A stretch of 64,000 nucleotides of DNA from G963691885 sp963691885 (GCA_963691885.1 OY829843.1:3906001-3970000); one strand, 5' to 3'; shown: positions 44,592-52,902, counted from the first letter of the stretch. Notes: a model not told the origin generated them from the letters alone. Program-made: numbers and translations.

Positions 44592-46555
44592 GGCGCCTTC
44601 ACGTCACGCAATACACATTTGATAAGGGCATCCTGGATGAGGAAGTCCTGGGAAGGCGGGATATACGATCCTATGCCGGTGGTGTTTTGCGTGCGGACAA
44701 TATGGAGGGCATTGTTGGCGGCCCGGTGCGAAGGCGGGGTGGCTTAAGACATATTGACAGTCTCGATGATGCGGGGGCAGGTGCGCGTCTTGTGGCTTTT
44801 CAGTTCCGCGTCGATCAAACCTACTTGTTGGTATTCACGGACCGGTTGGTCCGTATCTATCGCAATGATGTGGAGGTAAACGGTACCGGTCTTGTAACGC
44901 CTTTTACCGCCGAACAGCTGTCGGAACTGGATTACGAACAGTCCCTGGACACCGTAATCCTTGTTCACCGGGATGTTCCCCCGCAACGCCTTCAGCGTCA
45001 GGGATCTGATACGAATTGGGGCATTGCGCCGATCCTGTTCAGGAATCTGCCGACCCACAATTTTGGGGCGGAAACCACAGGGACGGTGACATCCAGTGGG
45101 ACCACAGGCGATATCACTTTGACGTCGGACACCAGTGATTTCAAAGATGCCGTCATCGGACAGACAGTTCGCCTGGGTGGTGGCAAGGCCAAAATCACAG
45201 CGAAAACATCCGACAGTATTGTTTCAGCGCGGGTTGAGATCCCCCTGGACGACACCGATGCGGTGGCTGCGGCGGATTGGTCGATCGAGGAGGATGTCTG
45301 GTCTCCGGCGCGGGGCTGGCCCGGAAGTGTCCATCTGAACGGTAACAGGTCCTATTGGGGTGGTTCTCGCAGCCTGCCGCAGAGGGTCTGGGGTTCTTCA
45401 TCGGGCGGGGTCGACATCTTTGATTTTCTGGAAACAAAGGAACGGTTTGAGGACGAATATGTTGAAGACGATTTGGTCGGGTCACAGGTAAATGCTGTCG
45501 GTCACGTTCATTCACTTGGCGATCTGTTTTTTTTCAGTTCGGGGGGGCTCTTCGTCAACACGATCTCGAACAACAGTCCTGTCTCACTCGAAAATTTTCA
45601 CGTCCGGCGGCAATCACCCACACCCTTTGCCTTGGTGAAGCCGGTCGCAAGTGATGGGGCTTTAACATGTGTCACATCGGACGGTGCCGGAAACAGTATC
45701 GGGTGCGCGGATGTTGTTTTTGACGTGGACCAGGATCGATATGGCGCAAATGATCTGAACACGCTGTCGGCATCTGTAATGAGGCGACCGAAGGATCTGG
45801 CCGCAAGGTTCTCGGATGGTGTCCGATCGGCCCATACCAGATATGTGGTAAACAGTGATGGTACTGTGGCGGTCCATCAATCCTTGAGAAGCGAGAACGT
45901 CAAGGGGTGGACCTTGTGGAAGACCGGTGAAGACACCGTTGATGAAGGATTTGTCAACGTCGCCGTGGTGGGGAACACGCCCTATTTTTTGGTAAAGCGC
46001 CTTCAATCGGGTGGTGTGGTTCATTGTATTGAGAAGCTCTCGACAGTGGGGCTCTTTGACGCCGCAACAACACGACAAAATCCGGAGCCAAGTTCCCGTG
46101 TCACCGGACTGGAACATTTGACCGGAACCGTTGTAAAGGTCTGGGCGGATGGTGCCGAGCGCGATGACGCGCTCGTCGAAGACGGCGGTATAACGATACG
46201 TGACGGGGGCAAGATCCTTGCGGTCAAGGATATGGAAGTGGGGTTGCCCGTGCATTGGCATCTTACCCCGTTGCCCGTTGAAGCGCAGGTGGCTGATGCC
46301 ACCCTTGTGGGGCAGGTTCATAGAGTCATTGCTGTCACATTGGAACTGTTCCGAACCTACCCGTTCCAGGTGAACAATCGAAAAACGGCGTTTCGACGAT
46401 TTGATAACCTTCGGCTTGATAGCGCTGCTTCGGCTTATACCGGGCGGCATCGATTTCGATTGTTGGGCTGGGATCGGGGCATCGGGCGGAGCTTTAGCCT
46501 GAGCGGATATTTGCCGATCACGCTTCTATCGGCGGTGGTCGAAGTTTCTCAATAG
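44585..46555 (+). CDS. Tail tubular protein B (nozzle)
   Basis: 656 residues, beta-rich: 'FDKGILDEEVLGRRDIRSYAGGVLRADNMEGIVGGPVRRRGGLRHI' at the N-terminus is characteristic of podoviral tail tubular B/gp12-type proteins, and a 'GTYPFQVNNR-like' C-terminal segment closes the family pattern. It forms the tail nozzle that holds the fibres. Overlaps the upstream gene by 7 nt. Confidence 0.85.
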   Translation: MVRRLHVTQYTFDKGILDEEVLGRRDIRSYAGGVLRADNMEGIVGGPVRRRGGLRHIDSLDDAGAGARLVAFQFRVDQTYLLVFTDRLVRIYRNDVEVNGTGLVTPFTAEQLSELDYEQSLDTVILVHRDVPPQRLQRQGSDTNWGIAPILFRNLPTHNFGAETTGTVTSSGTTGDITLTSDTSDFKDAVIGQTVRLGGGKAKITAKTSDSIVSARVEIPLDDTDAVAAADWSIEEDVWSPARGWPGSVHLNGNRSYWGGSRSLPQRVWGSSSGGVDIFDFLETKERFEDEYVEDDLVGSQVNAVGHVHSLGDLFFFSSGGLFVNTISNNSPVSLENFHVRRQSPTPFALVKPVASDGALTCVTSDGAGNSIGCADVVFDVDQDRYGANDLNTLSASVMRRPKDLAARFSDGVRSAHTRYVVNSDGTVAVHQSLRSENVKGWTLWKTGEDTVDEGFVNVAVVGNTPYFLVKRLQSGGVVHCIEKLSTVGLFDAATTRQNPEPSSRVTGLEHLTGTVVKVWADGAERDDALVEDGGITIRDGGKILAVKDMEVGLPVHWHLTPLPVEAQVADATLVGQVHRVIAVTLELFRTYPFQVNNRKTAFRRFDNLRLDSAASAYTGRHRFRLLGWDRGIGRSFSLSGYLPITLLSAVVEVSQ

Positions 46556-46585
46556 CAATATCAATTTTTTGGAAAGGATGATGCA

Positions 46586-47020
46586 ATGGCTAGTGCGGGA
46601 CCGCAGCTGCTTATTCCAATTATGTCGAACGCCGCATCGCTGATGAGGCGGCGAGGCGAGCAGGCAAGCCTTAGGGCGCAACAGCAACAGGTTGAAACCG
46701 ACAGGTTGCGGTCAAACCTCGAAACAGCTCAACAACGCTCTGAACGTGAGCGCGAAAGAGGGCGTTCGCTCGCTTCGATCAACAACAGGGGGCGGAATGG
46801 AAGAGGGTCGGCGTCACTTGCCGCATCGGAAAACACGGCCGCCAACAGAGATTTTGAGTCGCTCCGCATTTCGGACCTGATGGCGGACAACACCGCGAAT
46901 TTCAGAAGGAACGAATTGCGCCGAAAGCGACGCAACACCCTTATCGATACTGTGGAAGATACCGGGAAACTTTTTGGCTCTGTTTATAACGCAAGCCAGG
47001 CAGGGGGTGAAAATGGCTGA
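46586..47020 (+). CDS. Putative internal virion protein
   Basis: 144 residues: a short hydrophobic start (PQLLIPIMSNAASLM) followed by a long, Arg/Glu/Gln-rich coiled-coil region ('EQASLRAQQQQVETDRLRSNLETAQQRSERERERGRS') and a basic end. This resembles the small ejected (gp14-like) proteins of podoviruses, by position and composition only. No large internal core protein or transglycosylase follows. Confidence 0.55.
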   Translation: MASAGPQLLIPIMSNAASLMRRRGEQASLRAQQQQVETDRLRSNLETAQQRSERERERGRSLASINNRGRNGRGSASLAASENTAANRDFESLRISDLMADNTANFRRNELRRKRRNTLIDTVEDTGKLFGSVYNASQAGGENG

Positions 47021-49169
47021 CAAGCATATTAAAATAGGGGATGTCGTCCCTCGAAGTTCGTATGTCGCTGACGGCATAATCACTCGGTTTGATGTTCCTT
47101 TTCCATTCTTTGAAGATAGCGATCTTCATGTGTATGTTGATGGGGTGTCTGCGGCATTGGGCACCGACTATACCGTTATGGGCGCAGGCGACAGCACGGG
47201 GGGAGATATTGAGTTCTTTGTGCCGCCTGCGGTCGATCAGTCAATTGTGATCGTGCGCCAGGTTGCAGCGAAGAGGGTCAGTGACTTTTCAGAATCCGGT
47301 GTTCTTCGTGCGGACGTCATCAACACGGATCTTGATCGTATTCACGCTGTTTTGCAGCAGATTGATTCCCGTTTGGACCGGATGCCACAAGTTGCGGAGG
47401 GCGAGGTTTCTGCTTTTCCCGACGGGCTTACCTTAACCAGGCCTGCACCGGGTCGTGCGCTAGGTTGGAATGCAGATGGCGATGGTCTTGCGAACCTTGC
47501 CATTCAAGGTCCGACGGGACCGCAAGGCGCAACCGGCCCGGCCGGTGTGGATGGCGTCTTTGCCGAGATCGCCAGCCAGGCGGAGGCTGAGGCCGGGAGC
47601 GAGAACACCAAGGGGATGACGGCTCTGCGGACGGCGCAGGCGATTGATGGTCGCATTCTGGATGAAGATGATTTTGTCAGCGACAGCGACACCAAGGCCC
47701 CGTCCCAGCAATCGGTGAGAGCCTTTGTTGAGGATGGGTTTAATCAATTTGACGGGACCACCGATTTTGAAAAAGGGTTTCGCTGCAAAGCGCTGATGAA
47801 CCGCGGGATGCCGTCTGCGATCTCCCGCTACACATCGCTGTTTGTGATGGAAGACGGCTCTGTGCGGGTTGCGGGTGATAACGCAATGCGCGGGCAGGCC
47901 CAGGGAGGTTCCCGTTATAATCAGCCCTTGCCGGGCACGGTCTCTCTGCCACCTGGATTTGTCGGGCTGCCCGTCGCGGGTTTTGCCGGCTATTCGCAAT
48001 CGGCGGTGCTGAGCGATGCCGGAGATATTGTGATGTGGGGGTTCAACGATCACGGCCAGTTGGGGGATGGATCCACCACGGCGCGGAACCAGGCGACCCT
48101 GATTGATCCGGTGATCGGCCCCAGATCGGGGGTGGCAGACCGCAAGGTGGTGAAACTCGTCCACTCCGGGACGGGGGATACCGGTTCCATCAGCTGGTAT
48201 GCGCTGACCGAAGGGGGGGAGGTCTATGCCTGGGGGTTGAACAATCGCGGCCAGCTGGGCCAGGGCGACACCACAAACCGGTCCAGCCCGACGGTGATGC
48301 TGGATCAATCCGGGAATCCGGTCAGCGATATCGTGGATATTGTTGCCGGGGGCGGCGAGCTGGGCGGAGCTCTGGCGGTCAAATCCGACAATACAGTGCT
48401 CGCCTGCGGGGAGCAGAATGTCTATCAGACCGGCTTTGGCAGTGTGACGGATGTGCTCCGCCTTTCCCCGCCGATTGGATTGCCGACGGGTGAAGTGGTG
48501 AAACGGATCCGTTTTTCCGGTGGTCAAGATACCAATAATGCCGGGGTGAGCGGGGTCCTCTATGAAAATGGCGATCTTTACATGGCGGGCGCTAATCCGC
48601 ATGGGGAACTGGGTCAGGGGGATACCGCTGTTCATACCGTCTATAAACGGGTGGACAGTCTGGCGGGCCTGGTCGATGACTTCTGGCTTGGCGGTGACGT
48701 TACGTCATGCTTTGCCGCGATCAAGGGCGGCGGGCTCTATTCCTGGGGCTTTAACAGTATTGGTCAGTTGGGACTCGCCGACACGATCAATACCTCGACT
48801 CCACAACCGGTCACCCTGGCCGGATCACAAAACCGGACAGTGATCGCTGTATCAATCGGCGGGACCTTTGCCACAACCGACCAGCACAGCTCCATGGTGC
48901 TGACCGATGACGGGCGTGTCTTCGTTGCCGGTCGGCATGCCTATGGGTCCGGTCCTCGGTTAAATTCCAGCACATTTCTGGAATGGCTGACCCCCAATCC
49001 GGGACACCGGTTTATCGATATCGATCACAGCGGTCATTCAAGCGAAAGCTACATGCATGCGCTTGACGACACAGGGGCCGTCTACGCTGCCGGGAACAAG
49101 GCCGGATCACAGCTTGGGACCGGCAGATTGACAGATATTGCCACGGTTCCCCAACGGGTCCGGTTCTAG
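47013..49169 (+). CDS. Tail fibre: T7-type N-terminus, collagen-like linker, RCC1 beta-propeller
   Basis: 718 residues. Residues 1-130 match the T7 tail-fibre attachment domain ('YVADGIITRFDVPFPFFEDSDLHVYVDG...'). A collagen-like GPTGPQGATGPAG linker lies near 165, followed by 'SDTKAPSQQSVRAFVE' near 225. From about 275 to the end there are seven to eight RCC1 repeats (MWGFNDHGQLGDG, YAWGLNNRGQLGQGD, MAGANPHGELGQGD, YSWGFNSIGQLGLAD). The propeller presumably binds the cell surface; RCC1 ends on T7-type fibres are unusual. Confidence 0.87.
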   Translation: MADKHIKIGDVVPRSSYVADGIITRFDVPFPFFEDSDLHVYVDGVSAALGTDYTVMGAGDSTGGDIEFFVPPAVDQSIVIVRQVAAKRVSDFSESGVLRADVINTDLDRIHAVLQQIDSRLDRMPQVAEGEVSAFPDGLTLTRPAPGRALGWNADGDGLANLAIQGPTGPQGATGPAGVDGVFAEIASQAEAEAGSENTKGMTALRTAQAIDGRILDEDDFVSDSDTKAPSQQSVRAFVEDGFNQFDGTTDFEKGFRCKALMNRGMPSAISRYTSLFVMEDGSVRVAGDNAMRGQAQGGSRYNQPLPGTVSLPPGFVGLPVAGFAGYSQSAVLSDAGDIVMWGFNDHGQLGDGSTTARNQATLIDPVIGPRSGVADRKVVKLVHSGTGDTGSISWYALTEGGEVYAWGLNNRGQLGQGDTTNRSSPTVMLDQSGNPVSDIVDIVAGGGELGGALAVKSDNTVLACGEQNVYQTGFGSVTDVLRLSPPIGLPTGEVVKRIRFSGGQDTNNAGVSGVLYENGDLYMAGANPHGELGQGDTAVHTVYKRVDSLAGLVDDFWLGGDVTSCFAAIKGGGLYSWGFNSIGQLGLADTINTSTPQPVTLAGSQNRTVIAVSIGGTFATTDQHSSMVLTDDGRVFVAGRHAYGSGPRLNSSTFLEWLTPNPGHRFIDIDHSGHSSESYMHALDDTGAVYAAGNKAGSQLGTGRLTDIATVPQRVRF

Positions 49170-49180
49170 GGAGGGAACTC

Positions 49181-49735
49181 ATGGGAATTTACAGCTATCG
49201 CGAAACCGATCAGGCAAAGTTCAATGCCCCCAATCTGGACCCTGTGCCGGTGCCGCTCGGTGCGGTTGGGGACCGCTATCTGATCGCCTTTGACGGAACA
49301 CCGGAGGATCTGAAGGCAGGCCAGACGGTTGTGATTGAGGCGGTCGATCCGCTGACGGATCCGGACTATCGCGCCCTCAAAGAACACCAGATCGCTCTGG
49401 TTGTCGAGGAACGCGACCGTCGCCTCGGCAATGGCTTCGATTACAACTTTGGCGATGATCGCGCGGTGCATCGGATCGGGACGTCTGAGGCCGATATGCA
49501 GGCCTGGACGCGCGAAGTGACGCCCTATGCCGACGCGCTTGTGCTGACCGGGGACGAGATAACCCTGATCACGCTTGTCACCGATACCGGCCCGGTTCAG
49601 GTGACCGGGCTGGAATGGCAGCAGATCCTGGTTGCGGCCGGACAGCATCGTCAGCCGATCTGGGCGGCGAGTTTTGCGCTGCAGGCGATGAATCCGATCC
49701 CGGAAGACTACAGCGATGACGGGTACTGGCCATGA
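49181..49735 (+). CDS. Tail-fibre assembly-like protein (DUF4376-type)
   Basis: 184 residues. An N-terminal beta-rich part is followed by 'RRLGNGFDYNFGDDRAVHRIGTSEADMQAWTREVTPYADALV', the DUF4376 pattern found in proteins next to phage tail-fibre genes. It follows the fibre gene by 11 nt and overlaps the next start (ATGA). Chaperone or structural accessory role is inferred. Confidence 0.78.
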   Translation: MGIYSYRETDQAKFNAPNLDPVPVPLGAVGDRYLIAFDGTPEDLKAGQTVVIEAVDPLTDPDYRALKEHQIALVVEERDRRLGNGFDYNFGDDRAVHRIGTSEADMQAWTREVTPYADALVLTGDEITLITLVTDTGPVQVTGLEWQQILVAAGQHRQPIWAASFALQAMNPIPEDYSDDGYWP

Positions 49736-50076
49736 TCGTGAGAGTATTGACGCCTCTGATCAGTGGGGTGGTGGGTACGGTTTTTGGTGGCTTGTTCGTG
49801 CTCACAATTCAGCATGAAGGAGATCTGGCTGAAATCTTTGCCCATCTCGAAACCACGATGGGGCAGCATGAGGACATATTCGAGAGCCAGGAGAAACAGC
49901 TGGAGCTGAACAACAAGCTCGCTCTCTCAATCAACAAAATTGCCGTTCTAACCGGCGAAATGGAAAAGACGATCGAGAAAATTGAGCTGCAGATCGAACG
50001 CGTAAGTGACGATGTGGAAGCGCTGAAACGCCGGGTAGACCGGCTGGAAACAGAAAGGAAAGTCAATGAACGGTAG
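49732..50076 (+). CDS. Membrane-anchored coiled-coil protein, possible lysis or spanin-like factor
   Basis: 114 residues: one transmembrane helix (residues 6-26), then a long coiled coil ('EDIFESQEKQLELNNKLALSINKIAVLTGEMEKTIEKIELQIERVSDDVEALKRRVDRLE'). This is the topology of inner-membrane spanins or of gp36-like small phage proteins. There is no lipoprotein partner, so the role is uncertain. Confidence 0.65.
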   Translation: MIVRVLTPLISGVVGTVFGGLFVLTIQHEGDLAEIFAHLETTMGQHEDIFESQEKQLELNNKLALSINKIAVLTGEMEKTIEKIELQIERVSDDVEALKRRVDRLETERKVNER

Positions 50077-50326
50077 TTTTTCGTCAAATGGAATCAGTCC
50101 GGAACAAATCTTCTCGCCAGGGGAGTACAACCTGTCGCTTTCCGGTTTTGGAACAGGCACCGTGTCTTTGGAAAGATCGCTGGACGGCGGCAGCAACTGG
50201 GTTCAGATCGAAATCTTTACCGAAAATGCGGAAAAAATTCTGACGGTCGGCGGCCAAAACGGTTTGCCGCATCGGTTCCGGATCACCGGCTACGGGTCTG
50301 GAACGATCCGGTATTTCCTGGGCTAG
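50066..50326 (+). CDS. Small beta-sandwich phage protein
   Basis: 86 residues: 'SPEQIFSPGEYNLSLSGFGTGTVSLERSLDGGSNWVQIEIFTENAEKILTVGG' reads as a compact immunoglobulin-like or carbohydrate-binding-like sandwich. Such small proteins occur near tail-fibre genes. ATG 50066 follows AAAGGAAAG and overlaps the upstream stop by 11 nt. Confidence 0.7.
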   Translation: MNGSFSSNGISPEQIFSPGEYNLSLSGFGTGTVSLERSLDGGSNWVQIEIFTENAEKILTVGGQNGLPHRFRITGYGSGTIRYFLG

Positions 50327-50339
50327 GCGGGGGTGTACA

Positions 50340-51590
50340 GTGACTATACTTAAATCACCCATAAGCCCGCCTTTGCGGAACCCGGTCCGGCCGGAGTCCG
50401 ACGAGACGGTTGCACCGGTTTCGCCTGGTGTACCGCAATTGGTATTTTCCGGCGGGAGCATCGCCGAAAACACCCCGGTCGGAACTTTCATAGGTTTGAT
50501 GTCCGTCTCAAACTCGACCGCTAACTGGAGCCTGACCAAGATTGGCGGGTCCACCCGCATCTCTTTACTGGGCGATCAGGTACAAATCGCGCAGCCATTG
50601 AATTTTGAGGTCAGTGGCTCTGAACAGATTGTGGTTCGGGCCAGCGCCGGTGGCGACGAGATTGTCGAGACCTTCACAATCACGGTCACTGACGTAAATG
50701 AGGCACCTGGGGAACCAAACCTCAGCAACACCAGTATTGATGCGGATCAGCCAGGGATTGTGGTTGGAACCCTTTCCGCAGGTGACCCCGACGCAGGCGA
50801 CAGTGTCACGTTTGAAATAACAGATGGTGGCATTTTTTTCGAGGTTTCGGACACCAGTCTGAAGCTGCGGGATGGGGTCTCGCTCCCAGGTGGAGCGTCT
50901 CAACCGGTTTCTGTTCGGGCGCGGGATGGCGGTGGTCTGACTGGTCCAATTGCCAGTTTCACCGTGATCGCTGTTTCAAATGACTGGACACCGGCAGAGC
51001 TTCCTGCGGGGACAATTGCGCGCGCGTTTGATCAAGGCCCCTATGTTTTAAATGACAGTTCGATTGATTTTCCGGCTGTCTCAGCTCGCGAATTCATTTT
51101 TGCCGTGTCTGAGGCGCGGGGGTCGAACAATTCGGCGGCGGTCTGCCCGTTGGTTGCGACACGCGCACCGTCCAGTACATACAGTTTCCTGCGGACCACC
51201 AACCCGGATTACTCAATTTCTCTGGATGGTGGGAACCAGGATACGGGCGCCGTCGCGATTAATGGCGGAGCTTTGACACCGGCCAATGCTACTGGTGCCA
51301 ATATTGAGGTAATGGATCCACCGGGATTTGTGCCCTGGCCGAATAGCGCGACACCTGATCTGGTCGCGTGGCATCTAAATGCCAACCGGGCCCATGACCG
51401 ATTTGGCGGGTTGCGCACAAATACCGGGGATTTTGAAGGACGGCTGACCATCGACATGGCATTTCTCTTCTCCCGACGCCTGAACAATGACGAACGCCGC
51501 CGCATGGAAGGCTATATCGCCCATGAGCTGGGCATCGCTGGCAAGCTGCCTGCCGGGCACCCGTATAAAACGGCCCCTCCAACCAAATGA
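50340..51590 (+). CDS. Cadherin-like repeat phage tail protein
   Basis: 416 residues, starting GTG 50340. After a proline-rich lead, two cadherin-like domains are visible: 'GGSIAENTPVGTFIGLMSVSN...IVETFTITVTDVNEAPG' (about 37-125) and 'GIVVGTLSAGDPDAGDSVTFEITDGG...' (about 135-210). The C-terminus ends 'RRMEGYIAHELGIAGKLPAGHPYK', as in phage proteins with LamG/concanavalin-like receptor domains. Probably a secondary adhesin of the particle. Confidence 0.75.
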   Translation: MTILKSPISPPLRNPVRPESDETVAPVSPGVPQLVFSGGSIAENTPVGTFIGLMSVSNSTANWSLTKIGGSTRISLLGDQVQIAQPLNFEVSGSEQIVVRASAGGDEIVETFTITVTDVNEAPGEPNLSNTSIDADQPGIVVGTLSAGDPDAGDSVTFEITDGGIFFEVSDTSLKLRDGVSLPGGASQPVSVRARDGGGLTGPIASFTVIAVSNDWTPAELPAGTIARAFDQGPYVLNDSSIDFPAVSAREFIFAVSEARGSNNSAAVCPLVATRAPSSTYSFLRTTNPDYSISLDGGNQDTGAVAINGGALTPANATGANIEVMDPPGFVPWPNSATPDLVAWHLNANRAHDRFGGLRTNTGDFEGRLTIDMAFLFSRRLNNDERRRMEGYIAHELGIAGKLPAGHPYKTAPPTK

Positions 51591-51598
51591 GGTGACGC

Positions 51599-51958
51599 AT
51601 GGACGAACTCGACTGGGAACGGTGGCCCAATTTCACCAAAGCGGAGATGACCTGCAGCTGCGGCTGCGGTCGTGCGGATATGAACCCGGATTTCATGGAC
51701 AGATTGCAGGCAATCCGGAAACGGTTTGGCCCGCTGCGCGTCACCAGCGGCTTTCGCTGCCCTGACCATCCGGTTGAGGCAAGGAAGGCAAAGCCTGGCA
51801 TGCATGGCCGGGGCCGAGCGGTGGATGTCGCAGTGATCGGGGGCGCGCGGATGGAGTTGATCCGCCTTGCGCTGGCACTTGGCATGCGTGGTTTTGGTTT
51901 CGGGCGCTCGTTCCAACACCTGGATGACCGCGAAAACTACGCGAGCTGGACATATTGA
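51599..51958 (+). CDS. Endolysin, peptidase M15 family
   Basis: 119 residues: 'RVTSGFRCPDHPVEA', zinc ligands in GMHGRGRAVDV (H69, D76) and HLDD (H107). This is the D-Ala-D-Ala carboxypeptidase/M15A fold used by phages to cut peptidoglycan cross-links. A CSCGCG motif at residues 19-24 is frequent in this subfamily. Directly before the holin gene, so part of the lysis module. Confidence 0.88.
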   Translation: MDELDWERWPNFTKAEMTCSCGCGRADMNPDFMDRLQAIRKRFGPLRVTSGFRCPDHPVEARKAKPGMHGRGRAVDVAVIGGARMELIRLALALGMRGFGFGRSFQHLDDRENYASWTY

Positions 51959-52556
51959 GGGGAGGGCCAGGATGCTGGGCTGGATCGCAGAAAAAGTTGT
52001 CGGCGGCGGGGTTGTCAGCGCGGCGGAAGGCGTTGCCAACATCGTCGATAAATATGTTGAAACCGAAGATGAAAAGCGGGCAGCCGAGATCATCAAGGCG
52101 AAACTGATGATGCAGCCCAGCCTGGCCCAGATCGAACTCAACAAGATTGAGGCAGGTCACCGCTCGGTCTTTGTGGCGGGCTGGCGACCCTTCATCGGGT
52201 GGGTCTGTGGCCTGGCACTCGCCTGGCATTTCATCCTCTACGACGTGATCGCCTGGGGAACCGTGGTCTTTCTGCCCGACGGCCCCCGACCCCCGCAACT
52301 GACCGGCACCGAAACCCTGATCACGATCGTCCTCTCGCTGCTCGGTCTTGGCGCCATGCGGTCGGCCGAAAAAATGACGGGAAGGGCAAAGTAGGCCCCA
52401 ATAATCAAAACCCCCGGTGGGGTTCCGGGGGTTCTGCGTTTGATTGGGGTGTTTTGGGCGTCTTTTGTAGGTTGTTTTTGCGGGCTGTATTTTATGCCCT
52501 TTGGCCCTGAGGGTGCGCCAGTTCGGGTCCCTGGGCCGGGTGGGTTTCTGTTTCAT
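51741..52556 (-). CDS. Small minus-strand gene at the right border, 3' end uncertain
   Basis: A minus-strand frame opens at ATG 52556 with an excellent AAGGAGAA 6 nt upstream. Its first 40-50 codons ('PRDPNWRTLRAKGHKIQPAKTTYKRRPKH') resemble short basic proteins common in alphaproteobacteria. After about codon 50 (left of 52410) the frame runs open through the antisense of the holin and endolysin genes to 51741, which looks like non-coding extension. This could be a host gene cut short by the element. Only the 5' part is supported. Confidence 0.35.
   Translation of the reverse strand: MKQKPTRPRDPNWRTLRAKGHKIQPAKTTYKRRPKHPNQTQNPRNPTGGFDYWGLLCPSRHFFGRPHGAKTEQREDDRDQGFGAGQLRGSGAVGQKDHGSPGDHVVEDEMPGECQATDPPDEGSPARHKDRAVTCLNLVEFDLGQAGLHHQFRLDDLGCPLFIFGFNIFIDDVGNAFRRADNPAADNFFCDPAQHPGPPLNMSSSRSFRGHPGVGTSARNQNHACQVPAQGGSTPSARPRSLRHPPLGPGHACQALPSLPQPDGQGSESRW
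51972..52394 (+). CDS. Holin (three-transmembrane phage holin family)
   Basis: 140 residues: an amphipathic/charged N-terminal half ('YVETEDEKRAAEIIKAKLMMQPSLAQIELNKIEA') then 'SVFVAGWRPFIGWVCGLALAWHFILYDVIAW' and a second hydrophobic helix ('ETLITIVLSLLGLGAM'). This matches the 3TM phage holin pattern with the 'WRPFIGW' signature. It would release the M15 endolysin. GGGAGGG precedes ATG 51972. It is the last rightward gene of the element. Confidence 0.88.
   Translation: MLGWIAEKVVGGGVVSAAEGVANIVDKYVETEDEKRAAEIIKAKLMMQPSLAQIELNKIEAGHRSVFVAGWRPFIGWVCGLALAWHFILYDVIAWGTVVFLPDGPRPPQLTGTETLITIVLSLLGLGAMRSAEKMTGRAK
52409..52433. terminator. Hairpin after the holin gene, at the right end of the element
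   Basis: 9-bp stem AACCCCCGG / CCGGGGGTT with loop TGGGGTT, 15 nt after the holin stop. The plus strand shows no strong T run; the minus strand has TTTTGATT after the stem, so it may act in both directions. Confidence 0.6.
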
Positions 52557-52649
52557 TTCGGGTTCTCCTTATCTCATCGGAGCATTGTATAGCACGCATC
52601 GCTTCCTGCTTGCCAAGAGGGCAGGGGCTGGGTAGAAGCATTCTGTCGG

Positions 52650-52726
52650 CGGGGCATAGCGCAGCCTGGTAGCGCGTCCGTCTGGGGGACGGGAGGTCGT
52701 AGGTTCAAATCCTGCTGCCCCGACCA
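52650..52726 (+). tRNA. tRNA-Pro (anticodon GGG)
   Basis: Folds as a standard cloverleaf: acceptor CGGGGCA / TGCCCCG, D stem GCGC/GCGC, anticodon loop CUGGGGG with U33 and GGG at 34-36 (52684-52686), T arm GTAGG TTCAAAT CCTGC, discriminator A and encoded CCA. The ihfA-merR-tRNA-Pro order is usual in this class, so it marks the original neighbour of merR. Confidence 0.96.
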
Positions 52727-52730
52727 TTCT

Positions 52731-52762
52731 GAAAAGGGTCATACAGTCGTATGGCCCTTTTC
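52731..52762 (+). terminator. Hairpin terminator of tRNA-Pro
   Basis: GAAAAGGGTCATAC and GTATGGCCCTTTTC form a 14-bp stem (one G-T pair) with loop AGTC, 5 nt after the CCA end. T residues are within the closing stem. Confidence 0.75.
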
Positions 52763-52902
52763 CTTGTGCGCAATATCGCCTTGGAATATCAGGAAAATTA
52801 TTGACCGCTTATCTTCCCTCGTGGGAAGGTCCTCACCGAGCTGCGAGTATTCACCTACCACAATACCGGAAACCACCAACCAAACCTTACCAACAGGCAA
52901 GT

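Larger units (their letters stand above)
36142..52560. mobile_element. Podovirus-type phage element without integrase or replication genes
   Basis: About 16.4 kb between merR and tRNA-Pro, two markers that are neighbours in related alphaproteobacteria. One repressor gene faces left; about twenty genes face right in the order regulator-like, terminase, portal, scaffold-like, capsid, cement, tail tubular A/B, internal protein, fibre, tail assembly, lysis. Gene order and several proteins (Bbp16/Bbp19-like) resemble the virion module of Bordetella phage BPP-1 and T7-type phages. Nearly all starts overlap or closely follow the preceding stop, and no frame is broken. No integrase, recombinase, polymerase, primase or small terminase is recognisable. 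Borders are approximate. Confidence 0.9.

Noticed and set aside
36142..52560. Diversity-generating retroelement, as in the related phage BPP-1
   Set aside because: No reverse transcriptase gene is present, and I could not find a template/variable repeat pair near the fibre gene by eye.
52650..52726. tRNA-Pro as the phage attachment site
   Set aside because: The element lies on the 5' side of the tRNA, no copy of the tRNA 3' end is seen near 36141, and no integrase is encoded.
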